Shown: positions 13,601 to 26,342, numbered from the stretch's first letter. The stretch is 64,000 nt of DNA from Xiphophorus maculatus (GCF_002775205.1 NC_036453.1:12480594-12544593); one strand, 5' to 3'. The notes: generated by a model from the sequence alone, not told the origin. A program made the numbers and translations.

Positions 13601-16600
13601 ACGTTTTTTTTTTTTTACATCTTTTTTCAAAATGTAATTTTGAACAGTGTGAAAATGTAATACATCCGTTGTCTAATCCATGATTTCCCAAATGGTGCAC
13701 CAACAAAATATAAAATAGTTTTTGCTGTAACTATAAAAATAAAAAATCTGAAATTTCAGTTTTTCTCATTTATTTTATAAACAACTAAAACACTTTTTTT
13801 CCTTTATTATATTTTGAAATGGAAAAACCAAAACAACAAATCATAGTTTTAAAATCATTAGTTTTGTTTCAAACTGCAGCTGCTGTTTATAATTGCCCGT
13901 GTTTAATGTGTTTCCCGCTTGTGCAGGAAGGAACGGCTGATTTATGTGGGGATCAGCGTTGAGAACATCATCACGCCTTCTGTAAGTACAAACCAGGCCT
14001 GGCCGGACACCAAGTCGCTCGCCTGCTCATGTTTGTGAAATAAAAGACGTTAAACCCGTCGCAGGTGGAGGTGGAGCAAGAAAAACCTGAGATCGTCATC
14101 AAGGAGAAGAAAGAAGCAAAGCGGAGTAAGAGCTGGGGCCGCAGATCGACGAGGGCCAAGAAAACCATCAGCTACAGGTCAGAGGCAAACATTTATTTAT
14201 AAAAATGGAAGTTTGTGAAAAACATATGCAACTTGTGCAACATCTCGAAATTGAGTGGAATAGCAGCTTTATAGCATCCAGAAGGGGGCGCACACGCTGA
14301 ATAAAATGTGGTGGGATTACTAAAGAAAGTGGGCGTACTTTCTTTATGCGAGACATTTCAAACATTACATTTTATTTTGGTTTACCTGGTTCCTTCTGTA
14401 GAACACTACCACAAAAAAATATTGATAACACAGTAATAAATTATATATAATAGCGAATTAAAATGGTCTTTTCTATTTTGTTGTTTTTTTTATTTCCAAA
14501 GTGTGATGCAGAAAAGGTTTGAAAACTTGAAAATCCTTGAACTTTACTGTGGGAAAGCGTACGAAGCCTGAACCAATTTGGGTAAAACTGTAAATGTTGT
14601 GATTTAAGTTTTTATTAACCCGGATTCATGTTAAGTAAAACTATCCTTGTGAAAATGTTGGAAATTGTTCTCATATTTGAGATGGTGATTAAAATCTTAC
14701 TTTTTAAAGTGTGCAAACTCATTAATGTGAAGTTTAGCTGCGTACTGATGCATCACATGGCAAACACACAGTGTGCCAACGACTGTTTTCGTTTGACAGA
14801 TTTGATGAATTTGACGAAGCAATCGAGGAGGCCATTGAGGAAGACATCAAAGAAGCAGAAGGCGGAGGTAGGAAGGATGTTTAATACTTTGGGAAGCCAA
14901 AAGCAGCTTTTTAATATTTGTATTTGGTATTTTTACATAATAATTATTAACGCAGGAGCCGGTCGGGGTAAGGACATGGCCAACATCACGGGCCACAGAG
15001 GCAAGGACATCTCCACCATCCTGCAGGCGGAGGAAGGGAAGGAGAACGGCCGACCGCCGCGACCCAACGCCGCCCAGCGCAGGAAGAAGCGCCGGCGACT
15101 CAACGACCTGGACAGCGACAGCACCGTGGACGAAGAGGAGAGCGAGGAAGAGTTTCGCCTCAGTGAAAGGTACATTTCAACCCGTCGGTCTCGCCCTCAG
15201 CGCCGTGGTTTCCCGTCTCCACTGAACTCCTCGTGCTCGGTTTCAGCTCGGAGGAAGAGTTTGTCGTGTCCGACAACGAGACGGAGGCGGAAACGGAGGC
15301 GGAGTCGAACGGCAGCGACCGCGGCGGGCGGCGCCACGCGTCGTCGTGGAGCAGGAGGCCGCAGAAACGCAGGCAGAGCTCCAGGAAGAGGAGGAGACCC
15401 AAGTGGTACTCGGACGATGAAGAGGAGGAGACGGATGATGAAGTGGAGGAGGACGACATTGGTAGGAAGACTCTTTTAATCGGGTTGGACTTTAACTCTT
15501 TGATGTTTGGCTGATAAATGTGAACAAGGGAGGAAATGAAAATGAAACTTCTGTAGATTAACGCTAAAAGGGTTGGAGTCAATAAAAATGATGTTTTAAG
15601 GATAAATCTGACCAAAATAAACAGATTTTCATATGATTTTTAAAAGAAGTTTGGGTTTGAAATACCAAGTTTTCACCTCTGCTTAATTATGAAGAAAATA
15701 AAATATCTGTCCATCTGTCATCGGTTTATTGTTTATCGTCCACCATTCGTCTCCATTAGTTGGTCAAACTGTAAATTCAACTATTTATTCATCATCCATC
15801 CATCAAGCTAGGTGTTCTAGGAAAAGCTAAGAAAAAAAGTGAAAAATCTTTTTAACTTTATGCATAAAATAAAACAAGATCCCTAAATCTAAATAAATCT
15901 ACGTCTTAAAATCTTGGTTAGAGATTTTTGTCAAAAAACATTTATAATAGTTTATTTTTACTAATTGAGTCTTGATTTCCGCTGCAGAGACGGAACGGTC
16001 GAGTGACTACAGCGACAGCGACCTGGACATGAGTCGGCGGCGGTCCCGGCGGAGCCACAAGAAGGAGGTGAACTACTGCGAGACGTCGGGGTCCGAAGGC
16101 TCTCAGGCCGGAACCAACCGGGCCAAGATGAAACCCAGGCGGTGCCAGGAGAGCTCCGACAGCGACGGTCAGTCAGAAACCGTCTCTGCTGCTGATCGGA
16201 CCCAGATCAGCCCGGTTCAATCTGACGATTAATCGATTATTCTGGTGATTAATTGGATAAAAATGGGGCACAATCTGCAGATTTTTCATTTACCCACATA
16301 AACTTATTTTATACAATATTAGAAATACATTCAAAATACAAATAAATAATTCAATTAATTTTTTCAAACAAACAAAAAAATAGACATTTTGTTGCCTAGA
16401 ATGTAATGAGAGCATTCCTTTAGCTTAAAGTGACACTTGAGGAGTTCTGGATAGAACAGGTTTACAGAAATGGGTTTTAAATTTTTAACTGCAAAATGTA
16501 TTTTGTACAGTTTTGGTGAATAGCAATCGTATACTCCAATTAACGATTAATTGGTTACTAAATTAGTTGGCTATTATTTCATCAATTTATCACGATTTTT

Positions 16601-17195
16601 CCATTTAATCATTTCAGCCCTATTGTTTTTTCACACAACGTTTTTCTTCCTTCCAGCGAGTTTCTCCAGAGACTCTGAAGACGAGTCGAAGGACCTGAAG
16701 GTGAAGCGAAGAGTCGATTCCTCAGAAGAAGACTCCCGGCGCAGGCGGCTGGCGCTGAAACGCAGGCGAGCGTCTCGAGACTCGGACTCGGACTCGGACT
16801 CTGACTCAGACGACTCTTCAGAGGAGGATCGGCCCATACGAAAGCGGGTGAACCGCATCGACTCGGATGACGACGAGGAGGAGGAGGAGCAACAGCAGGA
16901 GGAAAAGCCGAAGGAGACGAAGGTGGAGGAGGAAGAGAAGGAAGATTCAAAGGGAACAAACTCGTTGGACCGCCGCCCGGCGGAGAAGCAGCCTGCAAAC
17001 GGACAGAGCGAGACGAAGAACTTGGACGGCGTCGCCGCTCCACACCTGGAGACGCCTAAAACTGTGAGTTCCACACCGGCCGCCGCCCCGAACGGACTGG
17101 CAGGACAGGAAATGGCGGCGCAAGACGAGGACGAGGACGACCTGTTAGGAGTCACAGACTTGGTGGATTACGTCTGCAATAATGAACAATTGTAA
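1628..17195 (+). CDS. rsf1: Remodeling and spacing factor 1 (RSF1), 16 coding exons
   Basis: RSF1 is the histone-binding partner of the ISWI ATPase SMARCA5 in the nuclear RSF chromatin assembly and remodelling complex. Exons by GT-AG sites and matching phase: 1628-1781, 4449-4540, 6502-6594, 7201-7406, 7501-7619, 8532-11587, 11683-11964, 12662-12766, 12857-12936, 13927-13981, 14065-14177, 14800-14867, 14956-15169, 15247-15461, 15988-16167, 16657-17195. They sum to 5571 nt, or 1856 residues plus stop. The N-terminal region (YAVVCSFLERYG; later MRLQPIGRDKDG) is the conserved part that contacts SMARCA5 in human RSF1. A PHD finger lies at about residues 1323-1369 (CKHCGLPNHPEL, then CDSCDSGYHTACL and CPPC) and is split between exons 7 and 8. 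The middle and C-terminus are highly charged, and the end DLVDYVCNNEQL matches the human tail. Human RSF1 is about 1441 residues; the excess sits mostly in the repeat-bearing exon 6. Start: first ATG, aligning with the human N-terminus. Confidence 0.95.
3676..3869. mobile_element. hAT-type MITE with 8-bp target-site duplication (rsf1 intron 1)
   Basis: The left end CAGTGTTTCCCCAACCCTGG and the right end CCAGGGTTGGGAAACAGTG are near-perfect inverted repeats. The element is flanked by the identical 8-mer TTTTAGTG at 3668-3675 and 3870-3877. An 8-bp duplication with CA-G ends is the hAT superfamily signature. At 194 bp with no transposase it is non-autonomous. The 89-codon open frame that crosses it is not a gene. 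Confidence 0.85.
4867..5463. mobile_element. Tc1/mariner (Tigger/pogo-like) DNA element remnant in rsf1 intron 2
   Basis: The termini CAGTGAACCCTCGTT and AACGAGGGTTCACTG are perfect inverted repeats, flanked by TA at 4865-4866 and 5464-5465. These are the features of Tc1/mariner elements, and the end sequence resembles Tigger/pogo families. The 597-bp body has only short broken frames, so it is a deleted or non-autonomous copy. Confidence 0.8.
9446..9745 (+). repeat. Ten tandem 30-bp units encoding a decapeptide, inside rsf1 exon 6
   Basis: Ten head-to-tail copies encode DPVEKDQTIK or DPLEKDQTIK, about residues 527-626 of the predicted protein. The order of the third residue is V,V,V,L,L,V,V,V,L,V. 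The second codon is CCC only in units 6-8. The array keeps frame because 30 is a multiple of three. Decayed relatives of the unit continue to about 10600, making a Lys/Asp/Glu-rich tract of about 390 residues. The near-identity implies recent unequal exchange or slippage. Confidence 0.97.
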
Positions 17196-19200
17196 AAAGA
17201 CAACAGAAATGGTGTACCGTTTATTATTTTTATTATTTTTTTGTGGTATTGTATTTTTATATTGCTTAACTTTATTATTCCCTCCCCCTTCCACCAGTTG
17301 TTGTCGTTTTTATTTCGACATGGAGCTTCTTTCTCGACGCCAACACATCATCAGATCCTCCACTGCCAAACCTGTCGTCGGTTTTCCTCCCAGCTGGTTT
17401 TCTCTTTTTGTAGATTTTTTTATCTGTTGAAGCACTAACATACATTTACAAAATCTGGCACTGAAACGGTTTGTATTTTGAACAGTTGGTTACTGTTGGA
17501 TTGCTTGTCTGACTTAAAGTATCATTCCTTACCAAAGTTGCACCGATTGCAGCTTTCCGGCTGATTGACGATCTTTGGGGGGGGATTTGTAAATTAAAAT
17601 GTGTTCAAAATATCTTAAAGGAAGAAATTTTATTCAAATAAATAAACCCAGTTGAAATTTTTTAGCGCCCAAAAATAAATGTTTTTTTGTACAGTGGAGT
17701 TTTGATTTCTTGGCTTTGTCCTGTTTTTAGCTTCTCTGTAAATGACATATTGAATAAGCTAACCCTTAAAACAGCTGGATGATTCCGGCCAGCATCTGGA
17801 AATCTGTTCTCCTTTCCCACCATCCGTTTTCCATCCGCCTCGTGTTCAAGGTGCGAATGCATCCGAGTGACCAACCCGTTTTTTTTTTTTTTCACCCCTC
17901 CCTCCTTTTTGAACTTTTGTATTTGAGTGATAGTGTAGATTTTTGTATATTGTATACATTGTGTAATTATTTGAATTCTGTGTATTGCCATCAGCACCAG
18001 TGGTGAGCTCTCCGTTATTGAGAATTGTTTTGAGGAAATGAAAGTTAAACTATTGTCCCTCCTAATCCTCAGATCTCGCAGTGTCTTCATATTTCATTTA
18101 TTTTGTTTTTTGTATTTTTTGTATATCTAAACCATTATTTTGAGTAAAAATGTAAAGTGTCTTACTTTTATGTACATTGTCCCTCATTGCATGTTTAAAA
18201 TCATGCAGCTCCATCGTAACATTGTTTTCCTCGCTCTTCTTCCCCAGATCTTCCAGCACTTCTTTTTTCGTAATCTTGAACCCGAGTCGGGTTTTCTGGA
18301 TTTATCCCCAAAGGTTCAAAATTATGAGAAGTCTGTGTAATGAGCAGCTTGGAAGTAAAACTGAGACGTTTTTCACAGGAGGAATGGACGCAAAAAATTC
18401 AAACCAATGACTATACTGACCTCTGCTGGAACCAGTCTGTGTGTATATGTGTAGTTTTTGCTGTAATATATTTAGAGGCATTTTGTAATCATGGAAAAGG
18501 AAATATATTGGGCAATTCTATGGGATTGCATGGGTTTCTATTAGGTTTTTTTTGTAGGGAAGTAACATTGGCACAACAGGTTTTATAGCAAAATCAAAAA
18601 AATCTGGGCATGTTTTACAGATGTGTGTCTCCTGACCTGTTTTGTTGGTGCTGAGGACGTTGTGTCATAGGCAGGCGCTGACCAAGTGAAGGAATGGGAT
18701 GACCTGATTTGAGAGAGAATATTGTAAAAAAAAAAAAAAAAAAAAAAAATTTGTAAATTTTTCTGGAGCGCCGTCTCCAGGGATAAGTTGCTCTATTGAC
18801 CGGAAACACGACTTCCAAGAAGAAACAAAACTCTACGAGCTGCTTACAGTGAACACAAATGTTACCACATCCAGTCTTCAGCTGGACAGAATTTAGCGAA
18901 CCCAAATATAGAAGTTATAATAATAAAATGTGTTCTGGTGGGCTGAGCTGAGAAATGTGTTGATGCGTGTTGCATAGAAGCAAAATGAGAGCGCTCAGTG
19001 AAAAAGACCAGTGCCAACGACTGAAGTGTTAACTGTTTCCTTTTTACCTCATGATGAAGCTGGAAAGAAAGAAACTGTCCACTGTGCATAGTTCCTAGTA
19101 GACGGATTGTGTTTTGTCTGCTATATACTTTTGTTTGTTTACTGCTATTTCTTATGGATCGGCTCTTGTACATTTCTTATAATAAACTGGGTTTTAAGCC
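17196..19200 (+). other. rsf1 3' untranslated region
   Basis: AT-rich DNA follows the rsf1 stop, with no convincing coding frame. A canonical AATAAA at 19181-19186 suggests cleavage near 19200; an earlier AATAAA near 17640 could give a shorter transcript. A 24-base A-run at about 18726-18749 lies inside it. The end is inferred from the hexamer only. Confidence 0.6.
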
Positions 19201-20173
19201 ATATGTTTGTCTTGCTCTGCGTTTTCTACTGAGTTAATCAGTAAGCACATAAATGTTGTATAACATGTAAGTTTTTAGAATGCAGCTCAAACTAGAATAT
19301 TTTAAATATTTTCTTTACTACTAGACTTAGTTTGAGAAATACATCAGTTCAGTTAAAAAGTGCAATAAATCAATAGGGTTTTTTTTTTGTATAGCACATT
19401 TCAGCAATGCAGAAGTTCAAAGTCCTTTATGCAGACAGTCAACTTGGGACAATAGTAGATGATAAACTAAACTGTGAAACAGACCTTGGCCATGTTTACA
19501 CTTTAACTGATAGTTATGGTTTTTACCCTGAGGACTGGGACAATATTCCAGGCTGGAAACTTGGCCTTAAAGCTAAATGTAATCCTCTTTAACTCTGGTC
19601 AGATTGCAGCTCCTGTTGGTTCTGTATGCATTGAGTATCTGAACTTCTCCAGAAGGACCTGACGCACTCTGAAGGACAACAAAACTCACAATTTATTATA
19701 ATAATGAAGAGAACATTTGCCAAATGTTCCTGTAATCAAGTTGTTTTATTGATGAAAGCCAAAGAGACAGAATAGCAGACATTTCTTTTTCTGATCTAAA
19801 TCTAGATGCCCAAGAAAACAGCATCAGCTGTGAGTTCATGCTAGTTTCAGATTCTTCTTTGAATCACAATAAAGAAAATAGAAGTAAGTTCAGTTCACTT
19901 CAGTCTCAGCTGATTTAAAGAACATTTGTTCTGCAGAACAGTGGAAGAGAGACCTGAACATCTGAATACATCAATACAAATATTAAAGTCAAACTATTAG
20001 AGGCAAGTGAAGTTCAGAGTTTCATGTGGATAAATATTTCTGTCATAAGAATGAAAGGAAACGTCAGCAGTGATTTCCTTTATGGCTGGTGGAACACAGT
20101 CAAAAATAAACCAGGATTTAAAGAGAAACAAAACAATAAACCCTGATCAACAATCAGAGAGAAGAAAGAAAAT
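19200..20173. other. Convergent intergenic spacer between rsf1 and the TRIM gene
   Basis: No coding exon is recognised. The stretch 19383-19425 resembles a decayed copy of the fish dispersed sequence that reads 'atagcacatttcagcaa..' (related copies near 54650 and 61000). The right part is probably 3' UTR of the minus-strand TRIM gene. Confidence 0.45.
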
Positions 20174-21841
20174 CTATCTGGGTTTACAGAACTGTGCAGA
20201 GGATACTGTACTAACATAAACTCCAGCCAGCAGCGGCCGAGTGAATTTGGTCTGGACTCTGTGGAGGAGAGTCATTGTTTCAGAGACGCTGTAGAAGGAC
20301 AGAAGACCTGCTCTGTGATCCAGGTAAACCCCGACTCTGGAGGAAACTGGACCTGAGATGGAGGTCCAGATGCTGTTGTGAGTAAAACTAGAACTGCTAT
20401 GGGAACAAGTTAATACCCAAGATTTGTCATTATATCCAAAGCCACTCATATTCCCCCCTTCTCTGCTGATATTCTTGTATGCTACTGCTACACGAACTAG
20501 TTCTCCGCTCTACTCCACCTCCCAGTAACAACGTCCAGTCAGACTCTCTCTACTCAGGACCTGAGTCCAATCAGTGAATCTGTCTGAATGACTGGAATAA
20601 GACTGACGCTGATTCATCCATGTCACCTTCCTGTTCCCCTCTGATAGTCCCAAACATGGGAATGCTGTGTTTGGATCCAGAGTGATTTCACATGAGTATC
20701 TTAAGAATCCAGCTCTGCTCTTTGGTTCTGATCCTGGTTGTGACAGCAGAACATCCACCTCAGTGACCATCAATGAGATGTTTGTCCATGAGAGTCTCAG
20801 GATGTCCTGTAGTTTATCTCTGAGCTCTGACACAGCTGCTGTTACCTTCTCAAAGTATCCTAGAGGAAGATATTCTAAGTTGGAGAATTTAATAGGTGTA
20901 CTGAGTGCTGGCAGTGAGGGGTAGTTGAGGAGAAACTGGTTGTGATCCTCTGTGTGTGAGAGCTGCTCCAGCTCAGCGTCTTTCCTCTTCAGCTCAGTGA
21001 TCTCCTGCTCCAGCTTCTCCTGAACATCTTTGACTCGACTCACTTCAGTTTCCTGCTGGGATCTGATCTGCTGCTTCACATCAGAGCTTCTTTTCTGGAG
21101 GAGATGGATCAGCTGGGTGAAGATCTTCTCACTGTCCTCCACTGTTTTATCAGCAGAGCGACTGATGGCCTCCACCTCCTGTTGAAGCAGCTTCACATCT
21201 TCCTCTCTGTCCTGGATTCTCTGCTGGATGTTTCCTCGTCTCTCCTCCAGCTCTCTCTGCCTCTCAGTCCTTTCTGTTGCAGCTGAGACTATGTCATGGC
21301 CTTTATGTTCCTCTGTTAAACAGAGACTGCAGACACACTTGTGATCAGTGCGGCAGAAGATCTCCAACAACTTATCGTGCTTAGAGCAGATGTTCTCCTG
21401 GAGGTTCTTGGACGGCTCCACCAGCTTGTGTTTCTTAAACGTAACTGAATCATAATGAGGCTGAAGGTGTTTCTCACAGAAAGAGGCCAGACAGACTAAA
21501 CAGGAGTTGATGGCTTTCAGCTTCCTCCCAATGCAGAAATCACAGGCCACATCTTCAGGTCCAGCATAGCAGTGATCAGCAGCAGCAGCTTGGAGTGCAG
21601 TCTTCTTCAGCTGCTCTACTAAAGCTGCTAGCACGGTGTTCTTCTTTAGCACAGGCCTCGGTATGAATGTCTCCCTGCACTGAGGGCAGCTGTGGATTCG
21701 TTTCCGATCCTCTTCATTCCAGTGGATTTTAATACAGTTCATACAGTAATTGTGTCCACAGGGAATAGTCACTGGATCCTTCAGTAGATCCAGACAGATC
21801 GAACAGGACAAAGTTTCTTGGTCCATCTGATTCTGCTCCAT
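20174..21841 (-). pseudogene. TRIM-family E3 ubiquitin ligase, single exon, with an in-frame premature stop
   Basis: Reading down from 21841, the frame encodes a RING finger (CSICLDLLKDPV, CGHNYC, CPQC; about residues 15-60), a first B-box-like Cys cluster (CDFCIGRKLKAINSC), a B-box 2 (CSKHDKLLEIFCRTDHKCVC), a long coiled coil (about 190-300) and a PRY/SPRY domain. This is the layout of teleost TRIM16/TRIM25/finTRIM-like proteins, many of them innate-immunity ubiquitin ligases. The open frame ends at 20510 with GRCYWEVE followed by TAG (codon 444). The same frame then stays open for 111 more codons to 20174 and encodes the rest of SPRY (SGELVRVAV..., then WTSISGPVSSRVGVYLDH...). The usual motif is WEVEW, so TGG has become TAG. 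Without that stop it would be a normal 555-residue protein. It could be a nonsense allele, a young pseudogene, a truncated functional TRIM or a sequencing error. Confidence 0.85.
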
Positions 21842-22320
21842 TTCGTCTCTCTGTCACAGTGACTGTGTGAGTTTCACTTTCTGAAACAGAAACCGGTTTG
21901 AGCTCTGATCTGAAAATCACGTCAGTGCAGAGAGGCAGCAACCAATCAGCTTCCACCTTCAGCAGACGTTGGTTCCACCCAGATTCAAGGTGTGTTTGAG
22001 CAGGAAGTAGATGGAGGAATGTCAGGCTTTGATTCCACAAAGAATTTAAAGTAAAGTCTAAATGGTTTGGCAAGAATTTTCTGTTCAAAACATCAAAGTC
22101 AGCAAATCTCACAACTTTAAAATGTAATCTAATCTCTGCGGGCATTCATATAGCACCTGTGCACAATCTGTGTTTCTGCATTGCTGTGACAGACAGACTC
22201 AGAAAATGAAAGGAGTGGGTGAGAGGTGTCTGTTGAGTTTTTGCAGGTGTAGTGATGGACTCTGACCTGACACTTCAGAGAAATAAAAAGACAATTACAA
22301 AGTCGTCTTCTATCACTCTG
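21842..22320. other. Upstream region of the TRIM gene
   Basis: This probably holds the TRIM 5' UTR and promoter, judged only by position. Direct inspection shows no clear TATA box or immune-response element. The open frame on the minus strand at 21729-22145 is a shadow of the TRIM start region. Confidence 0.3.
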
Positions 22321-22620
22321 AATCCGAGATTAAAGAACGAATGTCCCAGAAAGATCTAGAGAAACTCATCCAGGCATTTATCTTTAGTCACATTGATCAC
22401 TGCAGCAGTGTCTTCATTGGTCTTCTTAAAAAAAACAAACTCAGACAGCTGCAGCTGATCCAGAGCGCTGCTGATCATGTTCTGACTAAAACCAGGGAAA
22501 TAGATCACATCACCCAGTTCTAAATCCTTCCACAGTCTAATCCCTGTAGCTCAGAGATTAGACTTCAAAATACTGTTATTAGTTTACAAATCGCTATATG
22601 GCTTAGCACCACAATATATA
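22321..22620 (+). mobile_element. L2-type LINE reverse-transcriptase fragment
   Basis: The translation from 22341 (DLEKLIQAFIFSHIDHCSSV, QLIQSAADHVLTKTREIDHI) matches the C-terminal reverse-transcriptase region that is very common in vertebrate L2/CR1-type LINEs. A stop at 22521 breaks it, and frame-shifted similarity continues to about 22620. A sequence resembling an L2 3' tail (AAGCGCTGTGAAC... then CAAATAAACTTGACG) lies at 22792-22855, so a later insertion appears to split the copy. It is a dead fragment with no endonuclease domain. Confidence 0.75.
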
Positions 22621-22633
22621 CAAGAAGCGATTG

Positions 22634-22690
22634 GAACACCTGATTCTGATCATTTGGATGGGTGAGCAAATACTTTTGGCAATATAGTGT
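22634..22690. mobile_element. End of a Tc1-like MITE inside the L2 fragment
   Basis: The stretch GGATGGGTGAGCAAATACTT followed by TTGGCAATATAGTGTA resembles the terminal region of an abundant teleost Tc1-type MITE whose end reads TACACTATATTGCC. I could not find the partner end, so this is probably a truncated copy or a recombination product. Confidence 0.5.
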
Positions 22691-22855
22691 ATTTGATTTG
22701 TATTTGCTTGATGATTTTTGATTATGGCATTTGACAAAATATAATGTTTTTTTTTTGCATGTTTCATAATTGGTGACTGTATGATGTTTTTACAATGCAA
22801 AGCGCTGTGAACTTCATTGTTACTTAGATGTGCTTTCCAAATAAACTTGACGTGA

Positions 22856-25800
22856 CTTTCAGCCTGGCGTGAACCAGTGAGTTGCGCGAACAGCATGGAT
22901 CATTTTTTAGTAAGTGTGACCTGAACCCAAGGTTGGGTCCCATCCCTCAGCGATCCTGAATGGGGCAGCAGCCAGGCCGCCGGGAAATGACCCGGTGTTC
23001 CCGATGTCCAGTCCACCACTGAATATGATGCATCAAAAGTCTAAACGTCAAAAAGCCCGGTCAGGAGCGGCTGGTTGAGCAAAGTGCTACAGAAACCAAG
23101 TTAAATGATCCAGATTGATCTTGTTTGTCCGTTAGGACTGGGAGGAGTCATCAGTGTTAACGCGACGGCTAATAAAGTCTTTGTGGCTATTTGAAATTAT
23201 GAAGAGTTAGTGCAAATAAAATCCTCACAACTGACTGAATTTCCCACAGATTTAACACCTTTTGGTTTGATTCAAAGATCAGACTTCTATCTCCAGATCT
23301 GAGGGTTTGCTTTGCTAATGCATGTGTGTTTTCACTAAGGCACATTACAGTTATTGTGATATCAGCATCGTAAATACAAACATATACAATTTTTTGTACA
23401 AACTGACAGAGCACTAGGCTGAATTTACAATGAAACCAATATGTATTGTTAATATCAGACATTGCAGAAGGTATGTATGGGTTCAATCTAAAACTCTCAA
23501 TTCAGCTTCATAGGAAGCTGCTAGTGATTATAAAGGTGTGTAAAGATAGCTTAGAGCTTATTAGAGTCACACTGCAGGGACTTCAGGTTACTGAAGACAA
23601 CAGGAGACAGTGGAGAGGAAAGTGGACTGAAAAGGTGGATATAAGCTTTTCTAACAGAGTGAAAAAGTATTTTGACAGAAACGTTTGCCGCTGAAAACGG
23701 AAAACGCTCTACCAGACATGTCGACTTCAATCCTAACTGAAGACGTGAGAGTACAAAGGTTTTGATGAGCATATTGAAACAGAAAGTTTCAAGCACATGC
23801 AGTTCTCATGCCTGCCAGTAGAGGTCGTCTGCACACATCAGCCCCAGGAAGGTGTCGATGCTGCAAGTTCCTCTGGGATCCACATACTTTCCATGCAGGT
23901 CTGCTGGTAACAGTGTGCACCAAATGTCCTGCTAGCTGTCTTGGTTATGAAAATGACCAGTGCAAAGTAATCGGTGCCACTTTTAGTTTGACATTTAGTT
24001 CAATCTGAGTGTAAAAGTTAAATAAAGGCCACATGTTCATGTTATGTAACAGGTACCATGTGACTGGCAGGATTTAATGGAGCTTTTTTTGGATAATCCA
24101 GACTTCAGTGAGGGGATTACCTGCTATTTAGATCATTTATTGCGATAAGGCTTTGGGTAAAAATATCTACACTTTACTTTCTTACCAATAAATTCATATG
24201 AACAGTAATTAGAGAATTATTCAACAAAGATTTGATCAACCTAAAGCCAAACTGAAAGAAGATCAAAACGTGTTTACATTTTTACAAAACTTATTCTTTC
24301 TCACAACACAAGTTTATATTATTTACATCATTAGGATAAAAAATGATGTAAAACACTTTTTTTTTTTTTTTACAATTCAACTGAATAAATAGCATAAATT
24401 GCTAAAAATAGAGACTGACATTAGCTTCCTCCCAAAACCTTTTTTCACTTTGCAAATGGAAAAATAAACACTTACTTTTATTGTGTAATTTAATTTTGAA
24501 TGTTTTCAGCAGATCTAAATCCAGACTGAAATCTTTTATTCATTTCTTGTGCTACTGGCCCTTTGAATAACACAAACAGCAACTTACTTTCAGGCATATC
24601 TACTGGTATAATAAGCAGTTCGACCCCACAGCATGATGCCACCTCCACTATGCTGAACAACCACAACCACTGATCGTTGTCCACTACGATTTTGTGGTTT
24701 TGGTTATTTTTGTAACAGACTTTTTCAGTATGAAATTGAATCAAATATCAGTGGTGATTTCATACCAACTTTGTGTCAGTTTGTACTCTCTCTTAATTTC
24801 TCCATATTTAGACTCGTGTAACATCAAGTGCTGTCACTTTGTTCAGCGAGGTGCGTCTCCTTTGATGGGCTCTTGGTTTGAATAGAGCATGTGTGTTTGG
24901 ATGAAGGGTGTGAAATTCACTGACCACTGAGTCAGAATGGCAAACCTGACTGTTGGCGTAACGCCACCATTTAAGGACCTATGAACTGTCTGAGAATTTA
25001 TTTTTAATGCTCTGAGTGCCCTAATGTGATCAGGTAGTTATTAGCCAACAAGTACTGTAGGTCATGCCATCAGAGTCACTTCATGTTATTGTTGGGTCAT
25101 TGTTGCAGATGACAGGGATATCAGAAAAAAACAACAACAATAAACTCAAAAAGCCCAAAACATCAGTGACAAAAAGCTACTCGTTTACTTTTTATTCCAA
25201 TCAAAATACTTCACATATTAAAAATAAATGCCTTTTTATTACACACATACAAAACCGTGTTTCCTAGAAACATAACGTACATTTTCCTGACAAACAGCAA
25301 ATCGGAAAAATGAATTATTTTATAGCAACATGAGCTATTAGCAATAGCTGACATTTGAAAAAGATGAACACAAGCAAGTTGTACGTTTACTACAATCCTC
25401 AGCATCCTCTGTCAATACTTCATCCAGGCAGCAGCACAGCATATTATTACTCAGAGTGATGTATGCAGCAATACTTTACTAAAAAGATCTAAAGACCGAG
25501 GAATTACTTTCATCTAAAACAAATTAACTTACCATGACTGCCTGAAATTTCAACAAAAAGTTTTGAAAATAATAGAAACACTTTGGTGGAATCAATGCTG
25601 TCATAAAATGCTATTTTCCTTATTTATTCATCTATAAAAGAAAAGAAAAATACAACTTTTGTGCTTAACTCATTTATAACAAAGATAATTAAACAACATT
25701 CAAGTGCTGTCAGATATATAAAAATATTTCACAGTATCAGCCATTTTTAGAAAGGCAGGCAGGTGGGTAGGCAGAGAACAGCCATCTGTTTCTGTGGCTT

Positions 25801-26330
25801 TTTATTCTACATCATTTTGACTAATTTACATTTTGATCAAATATTTAGTAAATATTTGCACACTGTGGTTGGAATAAACAGAAAACTCATCGTCAGAGGG
25901 CGTGCTAACTTTTTACAGTGTCTGTAGATGGACTTTATTGACCCTTTAAGAGAAACTGTCACCAAATATTGACCTGGCTGCATTTAGCTGGAGTGTTCAT
26001 ACATTCTTAGAAATGTTCGTCAGCACTTGGTGCAGGAATACGAGTTCACTGTATTGCATAGAGAGCATAAATGCTATTAATAGGACACTTATGGAGCCAT
26101 TTGATGCATATAAAACATGCGATTAAACGTTACTGTCGTCTGTTAAGAGTGAGGCATTAACATTTTGCAGTGCATTTTCAAAACCTCCATGCATTTGGAT
26201 TGCTGGTTTTAGGAAATATGTAATTATTTAATTAAAATAAGCAAAATAACTAAACAATATTCCAACAAAATTAAATTAAAAACCATATCATAAGAGGTTC
26301 GCTCATACAATTATATAACACAATAACCAT
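22856..26330. other. Intergenic DNA between the TRIM gene and the 26.3-kb MITE, no gene recognised
   Basis: I find only short frames with no recognisable family. The part at 24590-24665 (CCACAGCATGATGCCACC..) looks like a decayed Tc1-type transposon segment. The rest is AT-rich with several homopolymer runs. Confidence 0.45.
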
Positions 26331-26342
26331 TTTTCTCTAAGG

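Noticed and set aside
16609-17155. Minus-strand frames rich in Ser/Pro or Ser/Arg opposite rsf1 exon 16
   Set aside because: They are antisense of acidic Ser/Asp/Glu codon runs in the real exon.
18726-18749. A-run in the rsf1 3' UTR as a retroposed poly(A) tail
   Set aside because: No target-site duplication or preceding retroposed sequence was found around it.
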